A DNA stretch of 64,000 nt from Ornithodoros turicata (taxonomy: Eukaryota > Arthropoda > Arachnida > Ixodida > Argasidae): contig NC_088210.1 in NCBI RefSeq assembly GCF_037126465.1, positions 16,765,511 to 16,829,510 on the forward strand. Direction: 5' to 3'. Positions within the stretch are counted from its first letter, which is position 1. Each line of letters starts with the position of its first letter. The position numbers and the translations under genes are program-made. Shown one piece after another: positions 54,215-64,000 of this stretch. Below the pieces are notes generated by a model that saw only the letters and a list, made by a program, of their open reading frames with translations, was not told the origin of the DNA and made no database searches.

Positions 54215-54430
54215 AGGGTGTTCTGCGTACTTTTGCGTTCTCCGCCGTTTAGCGCTGCGATCATTCGTGTTACGAAGCTACTTCCTCCAAACAGATCAGG
54301 TGGTGTACCTGTTGTGGAACATGCACGAGAGCCCTTGAGCCGCACAGGAACGGATATGTGCCACGAGGAACAGCTGTGGATAATGTGACAAAGCTGCAGC
54401 TGGCGGTCTGTTGCTTTTGCACGGCTATGC

Positions 54431-55165
54431 GCCTCCACTCGAAAAAGGGACGGTGGTTGTGGTGGTGGTGGTGGTGACGAAACCGGCTTGCCGTTTTCGA
54501 CCTCACTTAGGCCTACCATTGCACACAATGATACCTTTATGACTCCCGATTTGTGGAAAGAGCGGGGCGTACGCCGTTTTCTCTTTTTTTTTTCTTTTTT
54601 GAATTGTATAAGTGTCCAAAAAGGAGCACGCCTCCTGTTTTCCATCAATCAGGGGGCAGAACGATGTCATTCGGAATGGTGATTGGCCAAGAGCGTACTA
54701 TGTGGTGAAGTTCTGCTTTTATAGGGTGTGGCGTGTGGTTGCCCTGCATGAGGATCGCTTATTATAACTTTGAAACGCATCTTTTACACATGTGGAAAAA
54801 GCTACCGTCACTGTGGCTCTCAGAAGTATAATCCAGGCTACCACGTTCCATTCTCTTTTTCTCTTTATTTTTTTTTTTTTCGAAGCTGGTATAACATTAG
54901 CACCTGTACCTGAAATATGCAGGGCAAACCGCAGTGCAGTTCTACTATCGTAGAGGAATCTCTTTTGTCTGAATCCTGTCCTTTCCTGGCATTGCTTCCT
55001 GCGGTGACCGTGAATATATTGAGTCTGTTCGACCGCTGTAGACGATCCATTTTAAGAACAACCCGCGAAACAATTAGAATATAAGTTCTTAGGGCACATA
55101 TCTCGCCCAATGATACTGTGTCTTCAAGAGTGATGTCAGAGGCAGAGATGAAGTTAACGGGACAA
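54431..55165. other. Unrecognised region
   Basis: Contains GGTGGT and poly-T low-complexity tracts. No supported gene. Confidence 0.45.
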
Positions 55166-55189
55166 AAGAAAAAAAAAAAGGTGGTGGTG

Positions 55190-55310
55190 ATGGTGGAAGG
55201 ACTCGCCGTTATCGGCCTCACAGAGGTGGGCGACGTCACGACTAACGCCCTGGGGGAATGTGCGTCCTGGGCCGACTTCTAAGGGAACTGTGCAACTGTG
55301 CCCTTCGTTT
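55190..55310 (-). mobile_element. SINE 3' fragment, minus strand
   Basis: GGTGGGCGACGTCACGACTA, GCGTCCTGGGCCGACTTCTA and AGGGAACTGTGC match the 3' half of the SINE at 5590-5797 and the fragment at 23505-23640. Confidence 0.6.
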
Positions 55311-56000
55311 TTCTTCCTTTCATTCTTTTCGCTGTTGTAATTGGCGCCACCCGTCGCACTTCTGAAGCAGATCAGCCGACCAATCGTCGTGCTCCTACGC
55401 CGTAGCAGACGATTCTCGACATCCAATAAAAGTACTCGGCTGATCTGACGTCACAACACGCCAAAATGGGCTGGAAGAGATCGCGGTTATTCCCTGCGAC
55501 ACTCTTCGTTTATATCGGGGCTTGCAATCCTAATTTCAACTTCTCCCGACATAGTTTTGTTTCCGATCCTTTCATGTTCGTCTCACGTTCCAAGTTTCAA
55601 AAAGATTTAAAGAAAAAAAGACGTACAAAAATATCCCGCTTCAACATAATGTTTCGTCGTCGATACTGCTCTCTTTGCATTCTTTATGTCACGAACAAAA
55701 AAAAAAAAGGTTATGTCGTCCCAGAAAATCTTATCGCCTCGTCAGTAAACAGCGTTCAGCAGCTGTAAACCCGAGGTCCCTATGCAGCACAGGCGGTGTG
55801 ACTACGTCACCGCGTTGCGACGCGACGTTATTATGAAGAGAGAAGGGAAAGGGCATATCGCCGACGAGGTTAACAATTTTCCACACAGTTCGTCTGTGCC
55901 GTATATAGTACCTATATCGAAGTATCTCCATACAAAATGCAATAACGGTGCACCGTGCAGCTTTTTTTTTTCCCCATAATTTGTGAAGCGTTTTGCGAGT

Positions 56001-56096
56001 ATGGAGGGTAAGCACCTGCTAAGTACTACGCTGGACGCTCCTGACATAGCCGTGGTTGCGGCTTACTTTGTGTCTGTACTCGCTGTTGGAATATGG
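56001..56096 (+). CDS. First exon of a sodium/solute symporter (SLC5-like)
   Basis: ATG 56001 opens 32 codons: MEGKHLLSTTLDAPDIAVVA then AYFVSVLAVGIW, ending exactly at TGG|GTAAGT, a consensus donor in phase 0. The D-x-x-D-hydrophobic-AYF-x-x-x-x-AVGIW pattern is the N-terminal transmembrane segment of the sodium:solute symporter family (SLC5; glucose, multivitamin, iodide and monocarboxylate carriers). The family continues with a glycine-rich YFLAG segment, which I could not find in 56.1-64.0 kb, so the next exon is probably beyond the window. The exact substrate cannot be inferred from this exon. No TATA box is evident. Confidence 0.65.
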
Positions 56097-56931
56097 GTAA
56101 GTCAGCCATTTCTCTTATTACCGCGTGTTTTCTCCTGCGGGGACACGGTGAGGAAAGGGTCCTATAGATGAACTCCTTGTAGGTAATTCAAAAGAAGACT
56201 CTTTTCTACTTGTTGAAGGCCTGCCATACTATCAGAAGACAACCGGCTTTCTGAAAAATATAACCTTATTTCCATACACAACATGTACAACTAAAGCGTG
56301 TCCTGGGCTTATAGAAGAGCGATTGCGAACATTAATGTGGTATTTCTTGAGATCGCCAATGTGGCACCTAATACGTATATCGCTATCCATACCGCCACCA
56401 ACAAAGATGGCCAATTCAAAGATGCGGAACATATCATGTGGAGAACAAAGGTTACAATATACACTCCCGCAGTCTCTGGGAATGTTCTATGTTCATGGCA
56501 AAACATGTCCTTGGATTTAAAAAATGTGTAGTACACTCTCCCTTTACCTATATAGATAACTGAGATTCTGACATCATCATCATCCCATTTATATATATAT
56601 ACGTGTGTGTGTCGTGTATGTGGGTTACGTCACATGTACTCATGATGCATGCTATATTGTATGCATATGGATTATGGCCTCTGCTATTGTGCTTGGTGAT
56701 GCTGCCGCTACCGCATGGAACCAGTGACCGTGTCAATTCACACGCAGCCGTTTTTATGTCGCCGGTCCTAATCGCTTATTAGGAAATAAATTATTATTGA
56801 TATTATTACTTTTCATAGAACTGTAGGTCAGTGCATGTTGGATGGAGAGCGCAGCTCTATTTTTAATCGCATTAGATAGCATTACGTTGACGGGTAGAAA
56901 TCCAGCGAACCGATAAGGAAGTATGAAGGGA

Positions 56932-56975
56932 AGTGCCTCAGGACGAGAGCTGTCGTCCTGAGGCACTTCTCCGCA
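56932..56975. repeat. Short hairpin
   Basis: GAAGTGCCTCAGGACGA pairs with TCGTCCTGAGGCACTTC around a short GAGCTG loop. In the putative first intron of the SLC5-like gene. Confidence 0.7.
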
Positions 56976-57058
56976 TATGAAGTAGCATTGGCACGCAAAT
57001 GACCCCCATTGAGCTATGGCTTTTATGCGGGAGGTACAAGACGGCGACATTTCCATGA

Positions 57059-57090
57059 GTGTGTGTGTGCGGGGGGGGGGGGGGGGGGGA
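57059..57090 (+). repeat. TG and poly-G simple repeat
   Basis: GTGTGTGTGC followed by about 20 G. Similar poly-G runs occur at about 20758-20776, 24813-24827 and 29596-29612. Confidence 0.85.
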
Positions 57091-57340
57091 ACGAAACTAT
57101 AGAGACGGGGACAGACAAGTGGACAGGTCCAGGAACCGAGGTAAGCGGGGAGGGGGGGATTTATTGGCAGAAAAAAAAGGAAAAGGAAAGATAAAAATGA
57201 AAGGTCAGCCATGCAGCACGCCGGCTTGCTATTCCCTAAAAATGCGAGAGAAGTTAGCGGGGTTGTTGTTGGTAGTTGACTCGGAGGGTGCAGGACCACG
57301 TTCACATTGTGACTCGATCTTCTCCGCGTCTGTCATTTTC

Positions 57341-57857
57341 TAGTACACTCTAAGAAAAAGGAGTAATTTTATTCCTTTTGGGGACTAAATGCGTTGCCAC
57401 AAAAAACAGTCTCTTTCGGGAGTAAATGCACGGGAGTAAATGAATGTCACAGAGTGAAGAGGGCATTTCACGCCCTGTTCCAAGAGTGCCAGTTACATAA
57501 TTCGTGCACATGCATAAAGATACTTTGAATGAAACCGTGATGTATCGAGTGATATAAAATCTTGCGACATATACTCCGGGCACAATTCCGCGAGGACGAA
57601 AGTCTATTTCTTCCTCTGTGTGGGAGGAAAATTGCGAAGTTGGCTGAGTTATACAGCCTTATGCCATCAAATTAACCGAGAGCACACATTTTCGTAGACC
57701 GATTGTATTCGGAAGACCATTTGAGAAGCTCCGTGACTATTTGCGATACTGGGGAGTAAATGTCAGCATTAGGGGACTAAAATGGGAAGTAATTGCAGGC
57801 TAGGGGACTAGAAGCTGCAATTACTCCGCATTTCACTTTTTTTTTTTCCTTAGAGTA
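57341..57857. mobile_element. Non-autonomous DNA transposon with CACTCTAAG ends
   Basis: TACACTCTAAGAAAAAGGAG at the left and TTTTTTCCTTAGAGTA at the right are inverted repeats. Sub-terminal GGGAGTAAATG / GGGGACTAAA words repeat on both sides. A remnant with similar words (GTTTAGTCCTAAATGCATTG) is at 33540-33640. Confidence 0.75.
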
Positions 57858-58928
57858 ATGGGTTTCCTCGAATAACATAAGTTCAGAACCACACTGTGCT
57901 AGTCTAAGAAACATGACGTCATATTATATACTAACATAAACCTTGACACGTAACAGAGTGATCGTACTGGGATAGTTTTGTAAAATAGAGTTGAGAGTTG
58001 TTTGAATAGCTACATAAAAAAATGGAAGAAATTGAATTCGTTACCTGACGAATTCTGCTACTCGAAACCTGTTCCATGTGTTTTGGCCCATCCACACGTT
58101 ATTCCAACCGGGCTCTACGACAGACAGGCAAAAAAATGCTGCATTTGCCGGCGTTTCGTTGCCAGTCCATAACACGCGGATTAAATTACCAATCATGATT
58201 AAATACGTATGAAGGCCAATGCTCTAACAGTTAATTACGCCTACACCATGTGACGAATCTAGATAGCCGTGTCGCCAGCAGCAATGGCTGGTTAACGTTT
58301 TTAAACGAATAAATAAATTACGAAAGACAATTACTTTAGAGGACAAACATTTATTTGACAAAAATGAAGAGGAAGAAAGGAAAGTACAGGGAAATGCTTC
58401 AAAGCTGTCCCCAGGCGCAACATGCAGTCTTCATCCCAGCGAGCAGCACCTGCAGGAAGAAGCAAAGGATTAGGAAATATCACTAATAAAACCACGAAAT
58501 ATACTCCACGAAGTGGTGCTGGTGCATCTTCGTTGCTGGACGACCTTGCCGCTTCAAGGCTCGAAAACCGAGGTGCAGCAGTTTCTGGAAGGCAAGGGGG
58601 GCAGTTAAAATATATACCTGCCTCAACCAGTAAGCTAGTGCATGTTTGCGTATCAGGGAATGATAAAACACAAAGCCATAATGAGGCAACAAGCTTTTAT
58701 TGCAACGATGATCAAATAAGACTTGTACAAAACAGTGACAAAGTAAAAGGACGCAGTAAGAAAGGACAACGGGAATAACGCAGTGTCCCTGCCTCAACGT
58801 GTAAACTAGTGCATGTTTGCGTCAAAGGGGCAATGAAGAAAAGCACAAAAGAGCACACATTTTATTAACGCAAGTAACGGGGTTACAACAAATCGACAAG
58901 TTCAGAAAACTGGGGGGCGTCGGCAATT

Positions 58929-59120
58929 ATGAGCCTACAGCGCGACCGTAAGCTAGGCCTAACCACGATGGAATTGGAATCGAAGGTGGACACAGAAGTT
59001 GTGGCTTACTTTTGTCGTAACACCCATTTGGCTTACGAACTGCAGCGCGAAGTTCCTCTTCATTTGACGAAAAAAAAAAGTATTCCGTTCGTCAAAGTGC
59101 AACGGCGCCAGAAAATATAA
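58929..59120 (+). other. Arm-conserved 63-codon ORF, left arm
   Basis: MSLQRDRKLGLTTMELESKV...VQRRQKI. Its partner on the minus strand of the right arm is 61354-61545. The differences (D/N, V/M, P/T) are mostly amino-acid-changing, which argues against purifying selection. No family recognised. Confidence 0.35.
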
Positions 59121-59968
59121 GCTCGGTTGCTCTGTGACGAACGGAATGTGGGCTCAGTTAAGCCTAACTTAAAGCTACTCGAAGACAAAGGCGCGTAGCT
59201 CCTCTTGAAGCTTGCCATCTTCATCTGTCTAACTTAGCTATATATATATACAGCGAAACTGATTTGAACGTTAGCGTTCCACCGATAAAACGTTAACCGA
59301 GCCCACCTGTTGCAGAGCCGTATGGGATAAGCCCAGACGGTCACTGCGAAAGAAAAATGCACTTACCATTCGAAGGCTTCGTCTACCAGACCGTGAACGT
59401 TGAAGAACAAAGATCCGCCTTATCGTCATTTGTGAGCAGATATCTTCAATGTGGGCTGAAAGAAATAGCAAGAAGCGTACTGTCAAGATGGATGAAATAG
59501 ATAATGCCGACAACCCACAAGGTTTTTACTCACCGCTTATCTGGAACCACGGGAGCTGCTGACGAATGTCACAGCCAAGAACAACTGGTGTCGTCCAGAC
59601 CGTGCGTGTCGCTTTTAAACCTACGGTGATTTCAGGTAGACAATGTAACATTTGAGCAACAATACTGAACTTTCATTTTAAAGTAAAGGAAAATTAGAGA
59701 ACAATTTTATGACGCCCTCGAGCGCATTTCTCGCGGGCATCTTTCGTCGCTTATTTCATCGTAACCAAATGAACTACTGCGTTACTGATTCAGCCCATCA
59801 AGATGAATGAAAGATCCTAGAGCGAAAAGAAAGTGAGGACGGGTGGTCTCGAAAGGGAACCGACATGAGACGTGGCTCAGTGTGGCAAGTGAAGCGACAC
59901 GATCTTGCAGTTACGGCTTACAAGCTGACACAAATGAAAAACGTCGAAAAGAAAAAGAAGGAACGTAA

Positions 59969-60528
59969 CAATAAACAGAGCCACGAAAACATCGAAGTCG
60001 ATGTTTTTGTGGCTCTGTTTATTTTTATTTTTATTTATTTATTTATTTAGTTTGTTTACTTGGTTCGTCATTTAAACAAACTACAGGTTACGTGTGCAAA
60101 TGCCACTGGAGTTTATCTGCACACACCCTGTATGTACATTTGAAGCGAAAGCGCTCGCGAGAGAGTTGCGTGGAGTCAGGTGCTCCTCTGCCAGACATAA
60201 TTAATTCGACGTTGTCAGGGAACGCACTTTCTTTCAGAGTTGCTCTCTCTTTTAAGTTCGATCGGCAAAGATCGACGAAAAGAACGCAAGGGAGTGCGGT
60301 CTCGAAACGAAACCCACATAGGACGTCGCCTATAGTGTTGCCAGCGGAGAAATACGATTTGCAGCCATATAGCCACAAATAGCAAACGAAAAAGTGTCGA
60401 AAATAATATTTACGTTTCGTCATTCAATGAAGAATGTATGTTTACGTTTATCTCTAACACAGCGCGCAACAACATGCTCTGCGGCGTTACCATGCGCCAT
60501 GTGCATTACTGCTACATTTCCTTCGCTT
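59969..60528. repeat. Loop of the foldback element, with its own hairpin
   Basis: AATAAACAGAGCCACGAAAA pairs with TTTTTGTGGCTCTGTTTATT (59971-60024). 59995-60140 is similar to 62885-63090: both have GAAGTCGATGTTTT, GTTTATT and TCTGCACACACCCTGTAT. The loop is therefore a separate repeat family. Confidence 0.7.
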
Positions 60529-62751
60529 TCCTTCGTTTTCTTTTCGACATTATTCATTTGTGCCAACTTGTAGCCATAACTGCTAAATCTTGTCGCTTCA
60601 CTTGCCACACTGAGCCACGTCTGATGTCGGTTCCCTTTCGAGACCACCCGTCCTCGCTTTCTTTTCGCTCTAGGATCTTTCATTCATCGTGATGGGCTTA
60701 TTCAGTAACGCAGTAGTTCATTTGGTTACGATGAATAAGCGACGAAAGATACCTGCGATAAATGCACTCGAGCGTGTCATAAAATTGTTCTCGAATTCTC
60801 CTTTACTTTAAAATGAAAGTTCAGTATTGTTGCTCAAATATTACCTTGTCTAACTAAAATCACCGTAGGTTTAAAAGCGGCACTCGCGCTCTGAACGACA
60901 CCAGTTGCTCTTGGTTGTGATATTCGTGAGCAGTCCCCGTGGTTCCAGATAAGCGGTGAGTAAAAACCTTGTGGGTTGTCGGCATTATCTATTTCATCCA
61001 TCTTGACCGTACGCCTCTTACTATTTCTTTCAGGCCATATTGAAGATATCTGCTCACAAATGACGATAAGGCGGATCTTTGTTCTTCAACGTTCACGGTC
61101 TGGTAGATGAAGCCTTCGAATGATAAGTATTTTTCTTTCGCAGTGACCGTTTGGCTTTCCCACACGGCTCTGCAACAACTGGGCTCTGTCAAAGTTTTGT
61201 CGATGGAACGTTAAAATCGTTTCGCTGTATAGCTAAGTTAGACAGATGAAGACCTCAAGATTGCTTCAAGAGGAGCTACGCGCCTTTGTCTTCGAGTAGC
61301 TTTAAGTTGGGCTTAACTGAGCCCACATTCCGTTCGTCACAGAGCAATCGAGCTTATATTTTCTGGCGCCGTTGTACTTTGACGAACGGAATACTTTTTT
61401 TTTTCGTCAAATGAAGAGTAACTTCGCGCTGCAGTTCGTAAGCCAAATGGGTGTTACGACAAAAGTAAGCCATAACTTCTGTGTTCACCTTCGATTCCAA
61501 TTCCATCGTGGTTAGGCCTAGCTTACGGTCGCGCTGTAGGCTCATAATTGCAGACTCCCCCCAGTTTTCTGAACTTGTCGATTTGTTGTAACTCCGTTAC
61601 TCACGTTAATAAAATGTGTGCTCTTTTGTGCTTTTCTTCATTGCCCTTTGACGCAAACATGCACTAGTTTACACGTTGAGGCAGGGACACTGCGTCATTC
61701 CCGTTGTACTTTCACTTTGTCATTTTACTGTACTAGTGTGATTTGATCATCGTTGCAATAAAAGCTTGTTGCCTCATTGTGGGTTTTGTCTTTTATCATT
61801 CCCTGATAAGCAAACATGCACTAGCTTACGGTTGAGGCAGGTATATTTTGACAGTCCCCCTTGCCTTCCAGAAACCGTACCTCAGTCTTCAGAGCTCGTA
61901 ACAGCAAGATAATCCAGCAACGAGATGCACCACTCGTGGAGTATCTTTAACATTGTTTTATTAATGATATTGCCTGATCCTTTGTTTCTTTCTGCAGGTG
62001 ATGCATCCCGGAATGAAGACTGTTGTGCCTGGGAACAACTTTGAAGCATTTCCCTGCACTTTCGTTCCTTTCTTTTCATTGTTAAATAAATGTTTGTCCT
62101 CGTAAGCAATTGTCTTTCGTAATTTAATTGGCGTAAAAACATTAACGAGGCCAGTGCTGGCGGTGATGTCTATCCAGATAAGTCACATGGAGTAGGTGTA
62201 ATTAAATATTTGGCATCTATAAATTTCATCAAATTGGTAATTTAATCAAACGTATTATGAGCTGGCAACGAAACGGAAGCAAATGCAGGCTTTCTGGCTA
62301 TGATAGACTGATTGGAATGATGGGCTGAACGCCTGGAACACGTTTCGATTAGATGTAGAATTAGCTGAAATTTTCAACTGCTAGAAAGGCAGTTTCCATG
62401 TTCTCTGAAAAAATAGGACAGATTTTCACTCTAGCTTAGGGAAGATTACAGAACCAATCAGTGTAATGTACAGTGTATATTTGTTTCATACACAAATTCG
62501 GAATGTAACAAGTTTAGGTTCGTGTAATCATTAGCGCAAGGCCTTACTGGAACTAGTAAATGCATGAAGTTATGCGGATAATTCCCGGTAATTTTGACTT
62601 ACTGAGATGGAAGAACGGCTCTCAGTCCATTTTTTCTATGACTATTTTTGAAAAAGTGAATTCCTTAGTTTTATCTCCGTTTGTTCTCCAATATTCGCTA
62701 ACTTTCCGTTCTTCAGTATTGCATCAGAAAATGTGCAACATGGCAGTATGA

Positions 62752-62868
62752 GGAGAGTTGTATTCGGGTACTGCTAGGGGAGCTGTCGCTGCACAAACCA
62801 GATGCCAGATGGATGCTGGTCGGTAGTGCCCCCTAGCGGTACCTGCACACAACTCTCCTGAGACCGTC
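62752..62868. mobile_element. Short inverted-repeat element
   Basis: AGGAGAGTTGTATTCGGGTA / TACCTGCACACAACTCTCCT and CTGCTAGGGG / CCCCTAGCGG pair. About 115 bp, no ORF. Confidence 0.75.
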
Positions 62869-62884
62869 ATGTTGCCCTATTCTA

Positions 62885-63090
62885 ATGTATGGAAGTCGAT
62901 GTTTTCGTCGCTTTGTTTATTCGACGCTTTATTTTTACTTATTTTATTTTTTTTACGCTGGGTATGGCTTCCACGATTTTTCTGTAGCCTTTCGCACGCA
63001 TAAATGCGCCATCATGCGCCATCGGAAGTTCGTGAGGTGAGCAGACGATATGCAAATGGCACTGGAATTTGTCTGCACACACCCTGTATA
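62885..63090. repeat. Partial copy of the foldback loop sequence
   Basis: Shares GAAGTCGATGTTTTCGTCGC, the T-rich tract and TGCACACACCCTGTATAT with 59995-60140. Occurs alone, without foldback arms. Confidence 0.6.
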
Positions 63091-64000
63091 TCCAGAGTTA
63101 TTCTTATTTTGTCCTGACTGTCGGCAGCGGAGAGGGAGGAGCAACCGGAGAACCCGCTCCTCGCCGTGTATTCACATGAGCGACATTCCCAAGAATACTC
63201 CAGCGGAAGACGCGAGGAACGTCATAGCTTTCTGCTGTCACGTGAGCGCGAGCGCTCAGCGTCGTGTCTTCACGTACACTTGTAACCGTGGGGAATATCC
63301 TGTGACACAGCCACAAAATATTCCGTAGCAGACGACAGGAAAAGACGCTGACGGTGTCATCTGCTAAGCGTCGTCTGCTAAGTGCGCAATACGCCACTCC
63401 CGATATTCCGGCATCGTGTAAATGCTCAATATAACAAGGGGCGGAACTTCTCGGCTCTGTGTGCGATGTTTTCGCTTTTTCTTCCAGTAGAACCTTCCGT
63501 AAGGACGTCGCCCGTGTGAATACACGGTTATGTGACGTTTTGTCGACATATATTACTCTCAACGGGAGAGAAGGAAGTCACGCGCCAAGGCTGCCGCCAC
63601 ATTTCCCCACCCTGACGTCTCTCTCAGCATAGTCTTTCTGCGCGCGAATTTAAAACAGTGTGAATTCCAATGATTTATAATGCGCAGTCGTGATGACTGC
63701 CCAAAACTGTTAATCAAAGTCAGGAGCAGAAGGACATTCTAAACTTAATATCGGTCAGGGAATGTTACAGCCTGCAGACTGTAACGCCCAGTGAGTGAGT
63801 GTAGTGACTGGACGGCCTTGGCGCCTTTCTGGTTTACATCATCCTGCATCTTGTATATTCAGTACGTGAACAGCTGCCACTTCTCTGGTGTGGTACTGGC
63901 TTTACCTACTAAACTTCCTTTACTCTTGCAAAACACTGCAGAGTTTCCAATGCAGTCGGGTTACCATGAAGCGTGGCTGTACCCCCTCGATCAAGCCCTG
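63091..64000. other. Unrecognised end of window
   Basis: Contains a repeated GTCGTCTGCTAAG word (about 63320-63380). The last 60 bp, after CACTGCAG at 63939-63946, could be an exon in plus frames, but none matches the symporter family. Confidence 0.4.

Larger units (their letters stand above)
53425..54430. repeat. 1-kb segmental duplication, copy 2 (with MITE)
   Basis: Direct repeat of 38060-39010, with an extra segment of about 200 bp at about 53580-53780 and about 130 bp less after the MITE. It directly adjoins the upstream side of the minus-strand micro-exon array. Confidence 0.75.
58049..62372. mobile_element. Giant foldback element (4.3-kb palindrome)
   Basis: Arms 58049-59968 and 60529-62372 are reverse complements over about 1.9 kb with scattered differences. 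Outer pair: CGAAACCTGTTCCATGTG / CTGGAACACGTTTCG. Inner pair: ACGTCGAAAAGAAAAAGAAG / CTTCGTTTTCTTTTCGAC. The left-arm frame MSLQRDRKLGLTTMELES is repeated in the right arm on the other strand with five substitutions in 63 residues. No transposase domain recognised. Best fit: foldback transposon or inverted duplication of a shorter element. Confidence 0.85.

Noticed and set aside
56754..57305. 183-codon minus-strand ORF
   Set aside because: Runs through poly-C/poly-G and hairpin sequence; no recognisable domain or splice context.
63947..64000. Second exon of the SLC5-like gene at the window end
   Set aside because: An acceptor-like CACTGCAG is present, but none of the frames resembles the expected symporter segment.

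Overview
The window is animal nuclear DNA, most likely from a tick or a close chelicerate relative. The evidence is split genes with short exons and GT/AG junctions, many tRNA-derived SINEs with A and B boxes, many small inverted-repeat transposons, and a PEP-synthase-like gene of a type common in ticks. No rRNA gene, bona fide tRNA, CRISPR or prokaryotic operon structure was seen. The genus is inference.

Layout. 1-3.8 kb: a 16-bp minisatellite, a long perfect-looking hairpin, two inverted-repeat elements and unrecognised sequence. 3.8-26.2 kb (+): one large gene for a PEP-synthase / rifampicin-phosphotransferase-like protein. I could join 37 exons with every splice phase compatible, giving 1,219 residues up to the stop; the extreme N terminus lies upstream and was not found. 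Its introns hold SINEs, MITEs and a 43-bp minisatellite. 26.2-30.8 kb: transposon relics (inverted-repeat elements, LINE tail, Tc1-like fragment). 30.8-35.1 kb (-): an alpha-carbonic anhydrase gene, five exons joined in phase (about 244 residues); the first exon is missing. It keeps the zinc histidines but lacks the usual proton-shuttle histidine. 35.1-43.3 kb: mostly unrecognised DNA plus a collapsed LTR element, MITEs and one copy of a 1-kb duplication.

43.4-53.3 kb is the most unusual part. A tandem array of about 45 copies of a 161-bp unit (+ strand) carries in each unit an acceptor-like site, a 49- or 56-nt exon-like core and a donor-like site. It ends in a distinct terminal exon with a stop and an AATAAA signal. 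Facing it from the other strand is a shorter array of six diverged 159-171-bp units with the same exon-like core, also with a terminal exon. In the minus-strand array the 56-nt cores rotate through all three reading frames when joined, and exactly one starting phase is free of stops. This looks like a pair of convergent micro-exon genes of unknown product. The alternative is a satellite derived from a gene.

53.4-64 kb: the second copy of the 1-kb duplication, a first exon of a sodium/solute symporter (SLC5-like) gene at 56.0 kb whose other exons were not found, an inverted-repeat element at 57.3-57.9 kb, and a 4.3-kb giant palindrome (58.05-62.37 kb) with 1.9-kb arms. The genes show no shared pathway; they are independent loci in a transposon-rich region.
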